Source: Oscillospiraceae bacterium
GTDB lineage: Bacteria; Bacillota; Clostridia; Oscillospirales; Ruminococcaceae
Assembly: GCA_900768245.1 (NCBI GenBank)
Contig: CAAGCE010000022.1
Coordinates: forward strand, 1 to 23,551
DNA: 23,551 bases
Reading direction: 5' to 3'
Part shown: piece after piece, positions 14,459 to 23,292 of the stretch
Layout of the letters: each line of letters opens with the position of its first letter
Numbering within the stretch: position 1 is the stretch's first letter
Notes under the pieces: model-generated
Databases searched by the model: none
Told to the model about the DNA's origin: nothing
The model's input: only the letters and a program-made list of their open reading frames with translations
Program-made: the position numbers and the translations under genes

Positions 14459-15907
14459 TTAGAGGGATTTCAGTTTCTTTTCAAGCTCTTCCTTGATGAC
14501 CTTAGGTGTGCTTACACCCTTAAGAGCCTTTGTACACTGTCCCATAATGAAGCCGAATACCTTCTGGTCGCCGCCGAGGTACTGTCCCACAGCCTTTTCA
14601 TTAGCTGCAAGTACCTGATCTATAACTTCATTTACCTTGCCTGTATCATTTGTGATAAGGAGACCCTTTTCCTTTGCGATAGCTTCAGGATCGCCGCCCT
14701 TTTCGGACATTTCTCTGAAAATATCCTTAGCGTCGTTCTTTGATACCTTATCTGTATCAGCCATTTCCACAAGCTTTGCAAACTCATCGGCTGTGAATGG
14801 GAGATTGTCAATTGTTATTTCACCGAGGTTGATTCTTCTCATCATTTCGCCGTTGATGAAGTTGCATATTGACTTAGGATTATCATACTTTTTAACTGCA
14901 TTGTCAAAGAAATCGGAAAGTATCTTTGTATTTACAAGTATCTTTGCATCATTTTCGGAAAGACCGTACTGAGCTGTATATCTTTCAATTCTCTTTTCAG
15001 GAAGCTCGGGAAGTGAATTCTTGATAGCTTCAAGCTGTTCATCTGTGAAGTTTACCTGGAGAATATCAGGCTCCGGGAAGTAACGGTAATCGTGAGCATC
15101 TTCCTTTGAACGCATTGCCTTTGTTTCGCCCTTGTTATCGTCGAAACGTCTTGTTTCCTGAACGACCTTCTTACCCATATCAAGAAGCTTGCCCTGACGA
15201 TAGATCTCAAAGTCGATGGCACGTCCGATAGCCTTGATAGAGTTAAGGTTCTTCATTTCTGTTCTTGTACCGAATTCTGTGTCGGTAGGCTTCATAATAG
15301 AAACGTTGACATCGGCACGGATAGAACCCTGTTCCATCTTACAGTCGCAGACACCTGCATACTGGAGAAGAAGTGCAACCTTTTCAACAAAAGCCTTAGC
15401 TTCGGCAGCTGATGACATATCAGGCTCTGTTACGATCTCGATAAGCGGAACACCGCATCTGTTATAGTCTGCAAGAGAAACACCGTTAAGGTCATCATGG
15501 ATAAGCTTGCCTGCGTCCTCTTCAAGGTGGATACGGTTGATTCTGATATTCTTTGTTTTCTTTTCGCCGTTTTCCTCATATTCGATAGGAACAAGTCCGT
15601 TTATGCAGAGAGGAAGATTGAGCTGTGAGATCTGATACGCTTTCGGAAGATCGGGATAGAAATAGTTCTTTCTGTCAAAAACGGAGAACTTATTAATATC
15701 GCAGCCCATTGCGAAGCCAGCCTTTACAGCGTACTCAACAGCTGTCTGATTGATAACAGGGAGTGTACCGGGCATACCTGAGCATACCGGGCAGCAGCGT
15801 GAGTTCTTATCACCGCCGAATTCTGCGCTGCAGGTGCAGAAAACCTTTGATTTTGTTAAAAGCTCGGCATGGATCTCAAGACCGATAACAGGAATATATG
15901 CTGACAT
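14459..15907 (-). CDS. gatB: Asp/Glu-tRNA amidotransferase subunit B
   Basis: This 482-residue subunit of GatCAB binds misacylated tRNA and phosphorylates the Asp or Glu carboxyl before amidation. The N-terminal kinase domain starts YIPVIGLEIHAELLTKSKVF. C24, C26, C39 and C42 form the four-cysteine zinc site present in some GatB proteins. NRCGVPLIEIVTEPDM (about 148-163) and DYRYFPEPDI (about 273-282) are family signatures. The C-terminal helical/YqeY tail covers about 330-482 and binds the tRNA elbow. It starts 18 bases after gatA and ends 26 bases before aspS. The length is normal. Confidence 0.97.
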   Translation of the reverse strand: MSAYIPVIGLEIHAELLTKSKVFCTCSAEFGGDKNSRCCPVCSGMPGTLPVINQTAVEYAVKAGFAMGCDINKFSVFDRKNYFYPDLPKAYQISQLNLPLCINGLVPIEYEENGEKKTKNIRINRIHLEEDAGKLIHDDLNGVSLADYNRCGVPLIEIVTEPDMSSAAEAKAFVEKVALLLQYAGVCDCKMEQGSIRADVNVSIMKPTDTEFGTRTEMKNLNSIKAIGRAIDFEIYRQGKLLDMGKKVVQETRRFDDNKGETKAMRSKEDAHDYRYFPEPDILQVNFTDEQLEAIKNSLPELPEKRIERYTAQYGLSENDAKILVNTKILSDFFDNAVKKYDNPKSICNFINGEMMRRINLGEITIDNLPFTADEFAKLVEMADTDKVSKNDAKDIFREMSEKGGDPEAIAKEKGLLITNDTGKVNEVIDQVLAANEKAVGQYLGGDQKVFGFIMGQCTKALKGVSTPKVIKEELEKKLKSL

Positions 15908-15925
15908 AGTTTATCTGCCCCTTTC

Positions 15926-17377
15926 TTATATATTTGCAGCAATGCGTGTGAAATTCTTTTCATAAGCATCAGCTGTCTGGATTATCGTAGCTTCGTCCCA
16001 CTTCTTGCCGATAACAGACATACCGATAGGCATACCCTTTGCATCGTAGCCGCAGGTCGTTGAAATTGCAGGAAGTGAAGCAATGTTTACTGTAACTGTG
16101 CAAATATCTGCCTGATACATCTTTGCAGGGTCGGAGATATTTTCGTTTACGCCGTAAGCAACTGTCGGAGCTGTCGGTGTAAGGATAACGTCGCAGTCAG
16201 CGAAGATATGGTCATATTCTTCACGGATCTTCTGCTTGAGAGCCATTGCCTTTCCGTAGTAAGCGTCATAGTAGCCGCTTGAAAGAGCATAGTTTCCGAG
16301 AAGTATTCTTCTCTTGACTTCATCACCGAAGCCCTCACTTCTTGAATTTGCGATAAGCTCATTGAATGAGTCGCCCTCTTCTGAGCGGTGACCGTACTTG
16401 ATGCCGTCGTAACGTGAGAGGTTTGATGCGGCTTCAGCGGAAGAAATAAGGTAATATGCCGCAACTGCATATTTAAGTGATGGCATTGAGCAGTCGATAA
16501 GCTCTGCGCCAAGTGATTTATAGTAATCGGCAGCCTTAAGAACGGCAGCCTTTACATCAGCGTCGATACCGTCGGCATAGAATTCTTTAGGAAGAGCGAT
16601 CTTCATACCCTTGATGTCCTGACCGATCTTAGCTGTAAAATCGGGAACGTCATTCTTGGAAGAAGTACCGTCGTGGGGATCAAATCCCGAAATAGCATTA
16701 AGTATAACAGCACAGTCCTCAGCACTCTTTGCGATAGGTCCGATCTGGTCGAGGGAGCTTGCAAAAGCAACAAGTCCGTAACGTGAAACACGTCCGTATG
16801 TTGGCTTAAGACCTGTTACGCCGCAGAATGAAGCCGGCTGTCTGATAGATCCGCCTGTATCCGAGCCGAGAGCGGCAGCACAAAGTGATGCGCCAACTGC
16901 TGCAGCCGAACCGCCTGAACTTCCGCCCGGAACACGGTTTGTATCGTAAGGATTTCTTGTTTTTTTGAATGCGGAGGTCTGTGTTGAGCCGCCCATAGCA
17001 AATTCGTCCATAGAGGTCTTGCCCAGCATTACAATATCTTCGCTTTCGAGCTTATCCATAACTGTTGCATTGTAAGGCGGGATAAAGTTTTCCAGCATTA
17101 CAGATGCGCAGGTTGTTTTAACGCCTTCCGTACAAATATTATCTTTGATAGCGAGAGGGATCCCGCAGAGTGCGGAAGCTTCTCCCTTATTTATTTTTTC
17201 CTGTGCCTTTTCGGCAGCCTTTTTAGCAGCGTCGGCAGTAACTGTGATATAGCTGTCGACCTTGCCGTCAACTGCATTTATTCTGTCGAGGTATGCGTCA
17301 GTCAATTCGGATACGGAAATTTCTTTTTTATCCAGCATGGAACGCATATCGCTGATTTTCAATGCGGTAATATCCAT
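15926..17377 (-). CDS. gatA: Asp/Glu-tRNA amidotransferase subunit A (amidase)
   Basis: This 483-residue amidase-signature enzyme hydrolyses glutamine and passes ammonia to GatB. The Ser-cisSer-Lys triad is complete: K78 in GIPLAIKDN, S153 in PGGSSGGSAAAV and S177 in GSDTGGSIRQPASFCG. The residue spacing matches well-studied GatA proteins. It starts 20 bases after the gatC stop in the same operon. No anomalies were seen. Confidence 0.97.
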   Translation of the reverse strand: MDITALKISDMRSMLDKKEISVSELTDAYLDRINAVDGKVDSYITVTADAAKKAAEKAQEKINKGEASALCGIPLAIKDNICTEGVKTTCASVMLENFIPPYNATVMDKLESEDIVMLGKTSMDEFAMGGSTQTSAFKKTRNPYDTNRVPGGSSGGSAAAVGASLCAAALGSDTGGSIRQPASFCGVTGLKPTYGRVSRYGLVAFASSLDQIGPIAKSAEDCAVILNAISGFDPHDGTSSKNDVPDFTAKIGQDIKGMKIALPKEFYADGIDADVKAAVLKAADYYKSLGAELIDCSMPSLKYAVAAYYLISSAEAASNLSRYDGIKYGHRSEEGDSFNELIANSRSEGFGDEVKRRILLGNYALSSGYYDAYYGKAMALKQKIREEYDHIFADCDVILTPTAPTVAYGVNENISDPAKMYQADICTVTVNIASLPAISTTCGYDAKGMPIGMSVIGKKWDEATIIQTADAYEKNFTRIAANI

Positions 17378-17397
17378 TATCTTAACTCCTATCTTAA

Positions 17398-17676
17398 TTA
17401 TTCAACGACCTTTGGAACTACAAAAGCATTTTCGGAACTTACGGCATTCTGCAGAATTTTTTCTGTCGGGAATGACTCAGCCGGAATGTCTTTACGCAAA
17501 TCGTTAAGATATACATTATGATTATCCTTGATAGGATCGTATGTTATATCAATTTCCTTGATGGTATCCATAATTTCAATGATGTCAGTCATATCGCCTG
17601 CCATTTTTTCAAGCTCTTCATCAGTGAAATTCAGTTTGCCAAGCTTTGACAAATATTTGACCATATCCAAATCCAT
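17398..17676 (-). CDS. gatC: Asp/Glu-tRNA amidotransferase subunit C
   Basis: This 92-residue GatC wraps around the GatA-GatB interface and stabilises the complex. The N-terminal helices (VKYLSKLGKLNFTDEELEKM) and the C-terminal segment LRKDIPAESFPTEKILQNAV match the family. It is the first gene of the operon, with GAGG 8 bases before the ATG and its own promoter. An out-of-frame ATG lies 5 bases upstream and is ignored. The leader is too short for a T-box, which controls asparagine genes in some Clostridia. Confidence 0.95.
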   Translation of the reverse strand: MDLDMVKYLSKLGKLNFTDEELEKMAGDMTDIIEIMDTIKEIDITYDPIKDNHNVYLNDLRKDIPAESFPTEKILQNAVSSENAFVVPKVVE

Positions 17677-17717
17677 AGCATTAACCTCGTTTCTATATAA
17701 AATTTAACACGGAATAT

Positions 17718-17746
17718 ATTATAACACGTTTACGGCGGCATTGCAA
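17718..17746 (-). promoter_or_regulatory. Sigma-A promoter of gatCAB-aspS
   Basis: A -35 TTGCAA (17746-17741) and a -10 TATAAT (17723-17718) are 17 bases apart, giving a leader of about 35 bases. The promoter lies immediately downstream of the terminator of the preceding operon. Confidence 0.85.
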
Positions 17747-17756
17747 GACATAATCT

Positions 17757-17803
17757 CAAAAAAATATACAGGACGCTTGATTTAAGTCAAAAAAGCGTCC
17801 TGT
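17757..17803 (-). terminator. Terminator of the murD operon
   Basis: On the minus strand ACAGGACGCTT pairs perfectly over 11 bp with AAGCGTCCTGT around a 14-base loop. ATATTTTTTTGAG follows. It begins 5 bases after the stop of the PLP-enzyme gene. Confidence 0.9.
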
Positions 17804-17808
17804 AACGG

Positions 17809-19107
17809 TCAAAACAACTTCAGACAATGCTTGTCATACATTTCCTGAACGGCTGTGAGTATACCCATTCTGCCTGTCGGGAAGGTAAGACCGCCCTGAA
17901 CATATGCCGCAAAGGGTTCACGTAGAGGTGCGTCTGCGGAAAGCTCTATAGATGCACCCATATTGAACGCTCCCGCAGCCATGATCACCTGCGAATCATA
18001 GCCGGGCATATCCCATGGCTCAGGCGTTACATAGCTGTCGATAGGCGAACCCTTCTGCACACCCTGACAGAATGCAATAAGGTTTTCGGGATTTTTCATA
18101 AGTACGGTGGTGATAATATCGCCGCGCTTTTCATTGTATGCGGGGAGGCACTCAAATCCAAGCTTTGACATAAGTCTTGCGGTAAATGCGGCTGTTTTTA
18201 CAGCGTTGGCAACCACTTCCGGAGCAAAGAAAAGTCCCTGATACATAGACTTGTTCTGATTAAGTGTGCAGCCGACCTCTTTTCCCATACCTACGCAGGT
18301 AAGACGATAGGAGCAAAGCTCCACCAGATCCTTTCTTCCTGCGATATATCCGCCTGTTTCTGCAATGCCTGCGCCCGGATTTTTGATAAGAGAGCCGATA
18401 ATAAGGTCTGCGCCTGCATGGATAGGGTCTTTTGTTTCAACAAATTCACCGTAGCAGTTATCGACCATTACGATAGCTTTCGGATTTGCATTTTTTACTG
18501 TTTTTACTATTTCCGCAATATCATCAACGGTAAGCGTCGGTCTGAGGGAATAGCCTCTTGAACGCTGGATATATGCGACCTTGGCGTCCTTTACCTTGTT
18601 GAATATCTCGGCAATATCGGGTGTTCCGTCGGGGAGAAGGTCAACTTGGTCATAATTAACACCAAAATCGGCAAGAGAACCGTTGCCCTTTCCTCTTATT
18701 CCCACTACCTCTTCAAGCGTATCATAAGGCGCACCTGTAAGGCTCACCATTTTGTCACCTGCTCTGAGTACACCGAAAAGTGCTGTTGTAAGCGCATGAG
18801 TACCCGAAACAAAGGTATGGCGCACAAGAGCGTCCTCCGCACCGAAAACCTCGGCATAAACCTTATCAAGAGTATCTCTTCCCAGATCGTCGTAGCCGTA
18901 GCCTGTTGTTCCGCTAAGGCAGGCTGCGCTTACCTTATTGTTTATAAATGCACGGAGAACACGTTCACCGTTTATTCTTGCAGTTCTGTCAGCACGGGCA
19001 AATACCTCTGCACAGTCAGCCTCAGCCTCGTCCGCAATTGCAAGTATACGTTCGTCAAATTCAAAGTCCTTTACCTTTTCAGGTATCGGGTCAAATATTT
19101 CTGCCAT
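17809..19107 (-). CDS. ynbB: PLP enzyme of the methionine gamma-lyase-like (YnbB) family
   Basis: This 432-residue fold-type I PLP protein belongs to the family annotated as methionine gamma-lyase family or aluminium-resistance protein (PF06838). VSGTHALTTALFGVLRAGD (100-118) is the cofactor phosphate region. VDNCYGEFVE (215-224) holds the PLP-stacking and aspartate residues. K242 in IIGSLIKNPGAGIAETGG is the likely Schiff-base lysine. The family fits cysteine or methionine sulfur chemistry, but its true substrate is poorly established, so I do not assign one. It starts one base after the stop of the GNAT gene (TGA-A-ATG), with AAGGAAGG as ribosome site, so coupling is likely. It is the last gene of the murD operon. 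Confidence 0.88.
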   Translation of the reverse strand: MAEIFDPIPEKVKDFEFDERILAIADEAEADCAEVFARADRTARINGERVLRAFINNKVSAACLSGTTGYGYDDLGRDTLDKVYAEVFGAEDALVRHTFVSGTHALTTALFGVLRAGDKMVSLTGAPYDTLEEVVGIRGKGNGSLADFGVNYDQVDLLPDGTPDIAEIFNKVKDAKVAYIQRSRGYSLRPTLTVDDIAEIVKTVKNANPKAIVMVDNCYGEFVETKDPIHAGADLIIGSLIKNPGAGIAETGGYIAGRKDLVELCSYRLTCVGMGKEVGCTLNQNKSMYQGLFFAPEVVANAVKTAAFTARLMSKLGFECLPAYNEKRGDIITTVLMKNPENLIAFCQGVQKGSPIDSYVTPEPWDMPGYDSQVIMAAGAFNMGASIELSADAPLREPFAAYVQGGLTFPTGRMGILTAVQEMYDKHCLKLF

Positions 19108-19108
19108 T

Positions 19109-19819
19109 TCAATAACCTTCCTTTTCGTAAAAGATCTCCCTGCTCACAGGCTCAAAGCCTATGCTCTCATAAAATGAAACACGCTCATCACGGGCATAAA
19201 GATACACTTTTTTGCCCTGTTTTTCAAGCTCGCCGCACACGGTATAAAGCAGTTCTCTTGCCCTGCCCTTTCCCCTGTCCGCAGCTGCGGTGGCAACAAG
19301 AGCGATAAAAGCATGATCATCAATATCAAAAAGCTTTGTCAGGGTCGTGCTTTCATAAGCAAAAACATCGGAAATGCCGTGTCTTATGCGGTGCATTATA
19401 TCCACATACCACATATCAAAATCATTCAGACCGAAGCCTTCTTCAAGTATAGGGAAAACGTCCCTCACCTGCTCATTTACCTTAACATCCGAATATCTGA
19501 TGCTGCTTTTTCCGCCTTTGCATCTGAAAAGCGTTTTCTGTATTTCTTTATAATCATTTCCAAGCCGCAGCTTTATGTTCTGAGGCACTTCCACGTTGAC
19601 GGGCGACGCTGCGGAAACAAATCTTGAAAGCTCGTCAGCGTCAAGATCACCGTCAGCGGTAAGAGTGCTGTTGTAAATAAGTATATATCCGCCGCTGTCA
19701 GCTGCAAACAGCCGGCAGAAATCATAGTTCGTTCCGTAAGCGTTAAGGCAGGAGCGTATCTTCCTGCCGTACCAGCTCCCACTCAGAACAATATCCGTGT
19801 CATAAATTTGTTTTATCAA
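19109..19819 (-). CDS. GNAT family N-acetyltransferase
   Basis: This protein of about 236 residues has an N-terminal region of unclear fold (about 1-100) and a C-terminal GNAT domain. The acetyl-CoA pyrophosphate loop is RGKGRA, preceded by strand FIALVATAAA and followed by helix ARELLYTVCGELEKQGKK. YARDERVSFYESIGFEPV is the terminal GNAT signature. The substrate is unknown. The frame can open with GTG at 19828, but AAAAGG is then only 1 base away. The TTG at 19819 overlaps the upstream M42 stop as TTGA and has about 10 bases of spacing, so I prefer it. The organisation implies translation coupled to the upstream peptidase. Confidence 0.83.
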   Translation of the reverse strand: MIKQIYDTDIVLSGSWYGRKIRSCLNAYGTNYDFCRLFAADSGGYILIYNSTLTADGDLDADELSRFVSAASPVNVEVPQNIKLRLGNDYKEIQKTLFRCKGGKSSIRYSDVKVNEQVRDVFPILEEGFGLNDFDMWYVDIMHRIRHGISDVFAYESTTLTKLFDIDDHAFIALVATAAADRGKGRARELLYTVCGELEKQGKKVYLYARDERVSFYESIGFEPVSREIFYEKEGY

Positions 19820-20835
19820 AGCATACACGCCTTTTCAAGCATTATCTCTGCAAGCTTTGCGGAATTTTTCATATCGTCAAGCTTTGCAACGCAGGACGGT
19901 GAATGGAGATAGCGGCAAGGGATAGAGATAGCCATAGTGCGTATGCCGCCCTTTGTGATATGGATAGCTCCGCTGTCGTTTCCGCCTGCGACCATAGTTT
20001 TGGTCTGCCACGGGATATTGTTTTCCGCAGCCGACTTTTCGGAAAGCTTAAAAAGCTCCTTATCATATATAGTTGAGCGGTCCATATATGATACAACAGG
20101 ACCGTTTCCGAGGATACAGCATTTTTTCTCATCGGACGCAAGAGGTATGTCAGCGGCTGTTGTTGATTCAAGAACTATTGCAAAATCAGGCTCAACAGTA
20201 TATGCTGCCGCTCTTGAACCACGAAGTCCCACTTCCTCCTGCACCACAAAAGTAAAGGTACAGTCATATGCAAGGTCGCTGTTGATAAGGTTTATCATAA
20301 CAGCGCAGCCGAAACGGTCGTCGATAGCCTTTCCGCAGATGAAACCGTCGCCGAAGCTGTAAAAATCCGAATCAAAATAAACGCTGTCACCGAGAGAAAC
20401 AAGCTTTTCAGCCTCTTCCTTATTCTCTGCGCCAATGTCAACATAAAGGGAAGAAAAGCTTGGTGCTTTGTTTTTTTCGTCATTGCTTAAATTATGGACA
20501 GCCTTTGAGCCGATAACGCCCTGAATACCGCCTATCTTCACTTTTCTGCCGATAACGACACGGGCATCAATGCCGCCTACTGCCGAAACGGTAAGCGTTC
20601 CGTCCGATTTAACGGAGGTCACTATCATTCCCACCTCGTCCATATGCGCAGACATCATTACTTTATTTTTAGGTGTTGTTCTGCCCTTTTTAAATGCTAT
20701 GAGATTTCCGAGAGGGTCGACTTTGTATTCGCACTTGCCCTCGATTTTTTCTATGATATAGTCACGGACATTTTTTTCGTCACCCGATGTACCGTTCAAA
20801 AGGCAAAGTTCATTCAGAAGCTTTTCAAAAGTCAT
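19816..20835 (-). CDS. M42 family aminopeptidase, second copy
   Basis: This 339-residue metallopeptidase of family M42 (TET/FrvX-like glutamyl or deblocking aminopeptidase) probably forms a large oligomer that trims peptides in the cytoplasm. The two-metal site is complete: H64 in SAHMDEVG, D172 in KAIDDRFG, catalytic E200 and E201 in VVQEEVGLRG, E223 in VLEST and H311 in RYLHSPS. It starts one base after the stop of the first M42 gene, with a full GGAGGT ribosome site 8 bases before the ATG. It has the same length as its neighbour but is clearly diverged, so the two could form mixed complexes or differ in specificity. Confidence 0.93.
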   Translation of the reverse strand: MTFEKLLNELCLLNGTSGDEKNVRDYIIEKIEGKCEYKVDPLGNLIAFKKGRTTPKNKVMMSAHMDEVGMIVTSVKSDGTLTVSAVGGIDARVVIGRKVKIGGIQGVIGSKAVHNLSNDEKNKAPSFSSLYVDIGAENKEEAEKLVSLGDSVYFDSDFYSFGDGFICGKAIDDRFGCAVMINLINSDLAYDCTFTFVVQEEVGLRGSRAAAYTVEPDFAIVLESTTAADIPLASDEKKCCILGNGPVVSYMDRSTIYDKELFKLSEKSAAENNIPWQTKTMVAGGNDSGAIHITKGGIRTMAISIPCRYLHSPSCVAKLDDMKNSAKLAEIMLEKACML

Positions 20836-20836
20836 T

Positions 20837-21856
20837 TTACTTTACCTCCTTTATATATGCAGCGATAAGCTGTGCTGTGTTTTCAACGTCGGAAAGCGAG
20901 ATGACCTCAACGGGCGTATGCATATATTTGAGGGGAACAGACAATGTTACAGCCTTGACGCCGCCTGCGTTTACCGAAAATCTGTCGGCATTTGTACCTG
21001 TTTCGCCGCTCATTACCTCTGTCTGATAGGAAAGACCGTTCTTTTCGGCAATTCTCATCATTTCCTTTGAAAGCTCTCTGTCAAGCGTCGGGGCAATGCC
21101 TATCATACAGCCCTTGCCCATATGACCGCATTTCAGCTCCGAGTCGTCTGCTGTAAGCGCAAAGCTTACATCGACCGCAATTGCAATATCGGGGGCAACA
21201 TCATAAACACCTATCTTTGCACCACGCTCCCCTACCTCTTCCTGAGTGGAAAAAAGCACGGTATATGAGCAGTTTGGTTTTTCATTTTTCAGAATATCGA
21301 CAGCACGGAGCACCGACGCAACACCGCATCTGTCATCAAGTGCCGCACCTGTTATCCTGTCGCCGAGAAGGTCTGCGCAATGCTGCGAGAACACTATCTT
21401 ATCGCCGAGAGAAATTACCTTTTCTGCCTGCTCCTTAGCCATACCGACATCAATGCATATATCAGAAAGCTCAGGGACTTTGCTTTCGTCGCTGCCCTTT
21501 TCAAGATGAGGCGGGATAGAGCAGATAACGCCCCTTACATTTTCCTTTCCGAGTACGATGACCTGCTGTGCGAGAAGAAGTCTGCGGTCGATACCTCCGC
21601 AGTTTGAGATCTTCAGAAATCCGTCATCTGTGATATATGTTACAACAAAGCCTATCTGGTCGATATGTGCATCGATAAGGATATGCTTTTTTCCCTCTTC
21701 ACGTTTTCCGAAATTGCCGAAAACGCTGCCGTTTTTGATATAGCAGTCGCTTGTGTACTCCTTTAAATAGGAAAGAGCAAGCTCTGCTGCGCTGTTTTCA
21801 TCACCCGAAACACCGTAAGCGTCGGCAAGTGACATTACAGTTTTTTTCAAGTCCAT
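20837..21856 (-). CDS. M42 family aminopeptidase, first copy
   Basis: This 339-residue M42 peptidase has its metal ligands intact: H64 in DAHIDQIG, D174 in AALDDRCG, E206 and E207 in STQEEVGERG, D229 in IAVDVSFA and H313 in KYMHTPVE. It has D229 where the second copy has Glu at the metal-2 position, a known variable site that may shift metal or substrate preference. It lies 9 bases after the murD stop, with GAGGTG as ribosome site. Some M42 members have been called endoglucanases in older annotations; that name does not apply here. Confidence 0.93.
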   Translation of the reverse strand: MDLKKTVMSLADAYGVSGDENSAAELALSYLKEYTSDCYIKNGSVFGNFGKREEGKKHILIDAHIDQIGFVVTYITDDGFLKISNCGGIDRRLLLAQQVIVLGKENVRGVICSIPPHLEKGSDESKVPELSDICIDVGMAKEQAEKVISLGDKIVFSQHCADLLGDRITGAALDDRCGVASVLRAVDILKNEKPNCSYTVLFSTQEEVGERGAKIGVYDVAPDIAIAVDVSFALTADDSELKCGHMGKGCMIGIAPTLDRELSKEMMRIAEKNGLSYQTEVMSGETGTNADRFSVNAGGVKAVTLSVPLKYMHTPVEVISLSDVENTAQLIAAYIKEVK

Positions 21857-21865
21857 AATTACACC

Positions 21866-23257
21866 TCATTTCAAATCATTAACAATGCTCTTGAAGTGAC
21901 GTCCTCTTTCTTCAAAGTTCTTATACATATCAAAGCTTGCGCTTGCGGGAGAAAGTGTTACAATATCACCGTTTCCGGCGCATTTTCTTGCTGTTTCAAC
22001 AGCCTCTTCCATAGTCTTTACACGGATAATTCGGCATTCGCCGGCACTGTATCCGCTGTAACCCTTTACGGCAGCTTCTATCTTATCGGCAGTTGCACCG
22101 AGAAGAATAAGTATCTTAACGTGTTCATTTATAGCCTGTGACATTGTATTGTAGTCAAGCTGCTTATCAGAACCGCCTGCAATAACGATAAGCTTTCTGT
22201 CAAATGAATTAAGACCTGCCATAACGCTTACAGGGCTTGTTGCGATACTGTCATTGTAATATTTTACGCCGTCAAGCTCACGGACAAACTCTATTCTATG
22301 CTCAACTCCGCCGAATTTTTCAGCCGTTTCCGCAAATGCTTCATTGGGGACTTCGCCGTGAAGAACTGAAATTGCGGTTAGATAGTTTTCAACATTGTGC
22401 ATACCTGGGATCTTTATCGTATCCTTATGGAGAATACGCTCGGTATTTTTTCCGTCCGTAAAGCAGAGCCAGCCCTCGCTGTCAAGGAATGAGCCTCTCT
22501 CCACCTTATTTTTCACGCTGAATTTATAGAGGTCGCCTCTTACAGCCTTTGAAAGCTTGTTTGTTTCCTCGTTGTCAAGATTCAGGACCGTGCGTGAGAA
22601 AGCGTTCTGATGTGCGATAAGATTTTTCTTTGCATCGATATATTCCGCCATTGATCTATGAACATTCAGGTGGTCGGGATAGATATTTGTTATCGCAGCT
22701 GTATCCGGCGATCTTCTCATACTGATGAGCTGGAAGCTTGAAAGCTCAACGACAGCTGCATCTTCGGGCTTTATTGTTTCAATTACAGGCAGCAGAGCAC
22801 GACCGATATTTCCGCCCTTATGTACGGTCTTTCCGCTTCCTGCAAGGACTTCGGAAATGATAGTTGTTGTAGTTGTTTTTCCGTCAGTACCCGTTATGCC
22901 GTATATTTTGCAGGGGCAGAGGTCAAAGAAAACCTCCATTTCAGAAGTAACGACGATACCCATATCCATAGCTTTTCTCAATTCGGGAGCGTTAAAATAC
23001 ATACCCGGTGTTCTGAAAACAATGTCGGAAGAATATATTGCGTCAAGATATTTTTCACCGAGAGAAAGCTTTGCGCCCTTTGCTTCAAAACGGTCTGCAA
23101 GCTCCCCCATAGCCTCACGGCTTTTTTTATCGCATACTGTAACATCAAGTCCTTTTCCAAGGAACATTTCAATAAGGTCATTATGGCTCACGCCTGTTCC
23201 GATAAATGCAATTTTCTTATTTTTTATACTTTCAAAAAACTGTTCTGCCTTAGTCAT
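21866..23257 (-). CDS. murD: UDP-N-acetylmuramoyl-alanine-D-glutamate ligase
   Basis: This 463-residue Mur ligase adds D-glutamate to UDP-MurNAc-L-Ala with ATP in the cytoplasmic stage of peptidoglycan synthesis. The N-terminal UDP-binding domain starts KIAFIGTGVSHNDL. The ATP loop is GTDGKTTT (123-130), and NIYPDHLNVHRSMAEYIDAK follows in the central domain. The C-terminal ligase domain contains YNDSIATSPVSVMAGLNSF. The frame extends in-phase to 23287. I chose the ATG at 23257 because GGAGGG lies 7 bases before it and the product then starts MTKAEQFF. It is the first gene of a five-gene operon and stands outside any wall-synthesis cluster. Confidence 0.95.
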   Translation of the reverse strand: MTKAEQFFESIKNKKIAFIGTGVSHNDLIEMFLGKGLDVTVCDKKSREAMGELADRFEAKGAKLSLGEKYLDAIYSSDIVFRTPGMYFNAPELRKAMDMGIVVTSEMEVFFDLCPCKIYGITGTDGKTTTTTIISEVLAGSGKTVHKGGNIGRALLPVIETIKPEDAAVVELSSFQLISMRRSPDTAAITNIYPDHLNVHRSMAEYIDAKKNLIAHQNAFSRTVLNLDNEETNKLSKAVRGDLYKFSVKNKVERGSFLDSEGWLCFTDGKNTERILHKDTIKIPGMHNVENYLTAISVLHGEVPNEAFAETAEKFGGVEHRIEFVRELDGVKYYNDSIATSPVSVMAGLNSFDRKLIVIAGGSDKQLDYNTMSQAINEHVKILILLGATADKIEAAVKGYSGYSAGECRIIRVKTMEEAVETARKCAGNGDIVTLSPASASFDMYKNFEERGRHFKSIVNDLK

Positions 23258-23292
23258 AGTCTTTCCCTCCGAAGTAAACTCATACATTGTTT

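Noticed and set aside
17677..17717. T-box leader for gatCAB-aspS
   Set aside because: The leader is only about 35 bases, far too short for a T-box, and no specifier hairpin or terminator is present.
18646..19308. 220-codon plus-strand frame
   Set aside because: It is antisense to the PLP enzyme and GNAT genes, and its composition is that of a complementary-frame shadow.
23258..23287. Ten-codon N-terminal extension of MurD
   Set aside because: The ribosome site GGAGGG lies inside it, at proper spacing for the ATG at 23257, and the promoter leaves little leader for the upstream ATG.
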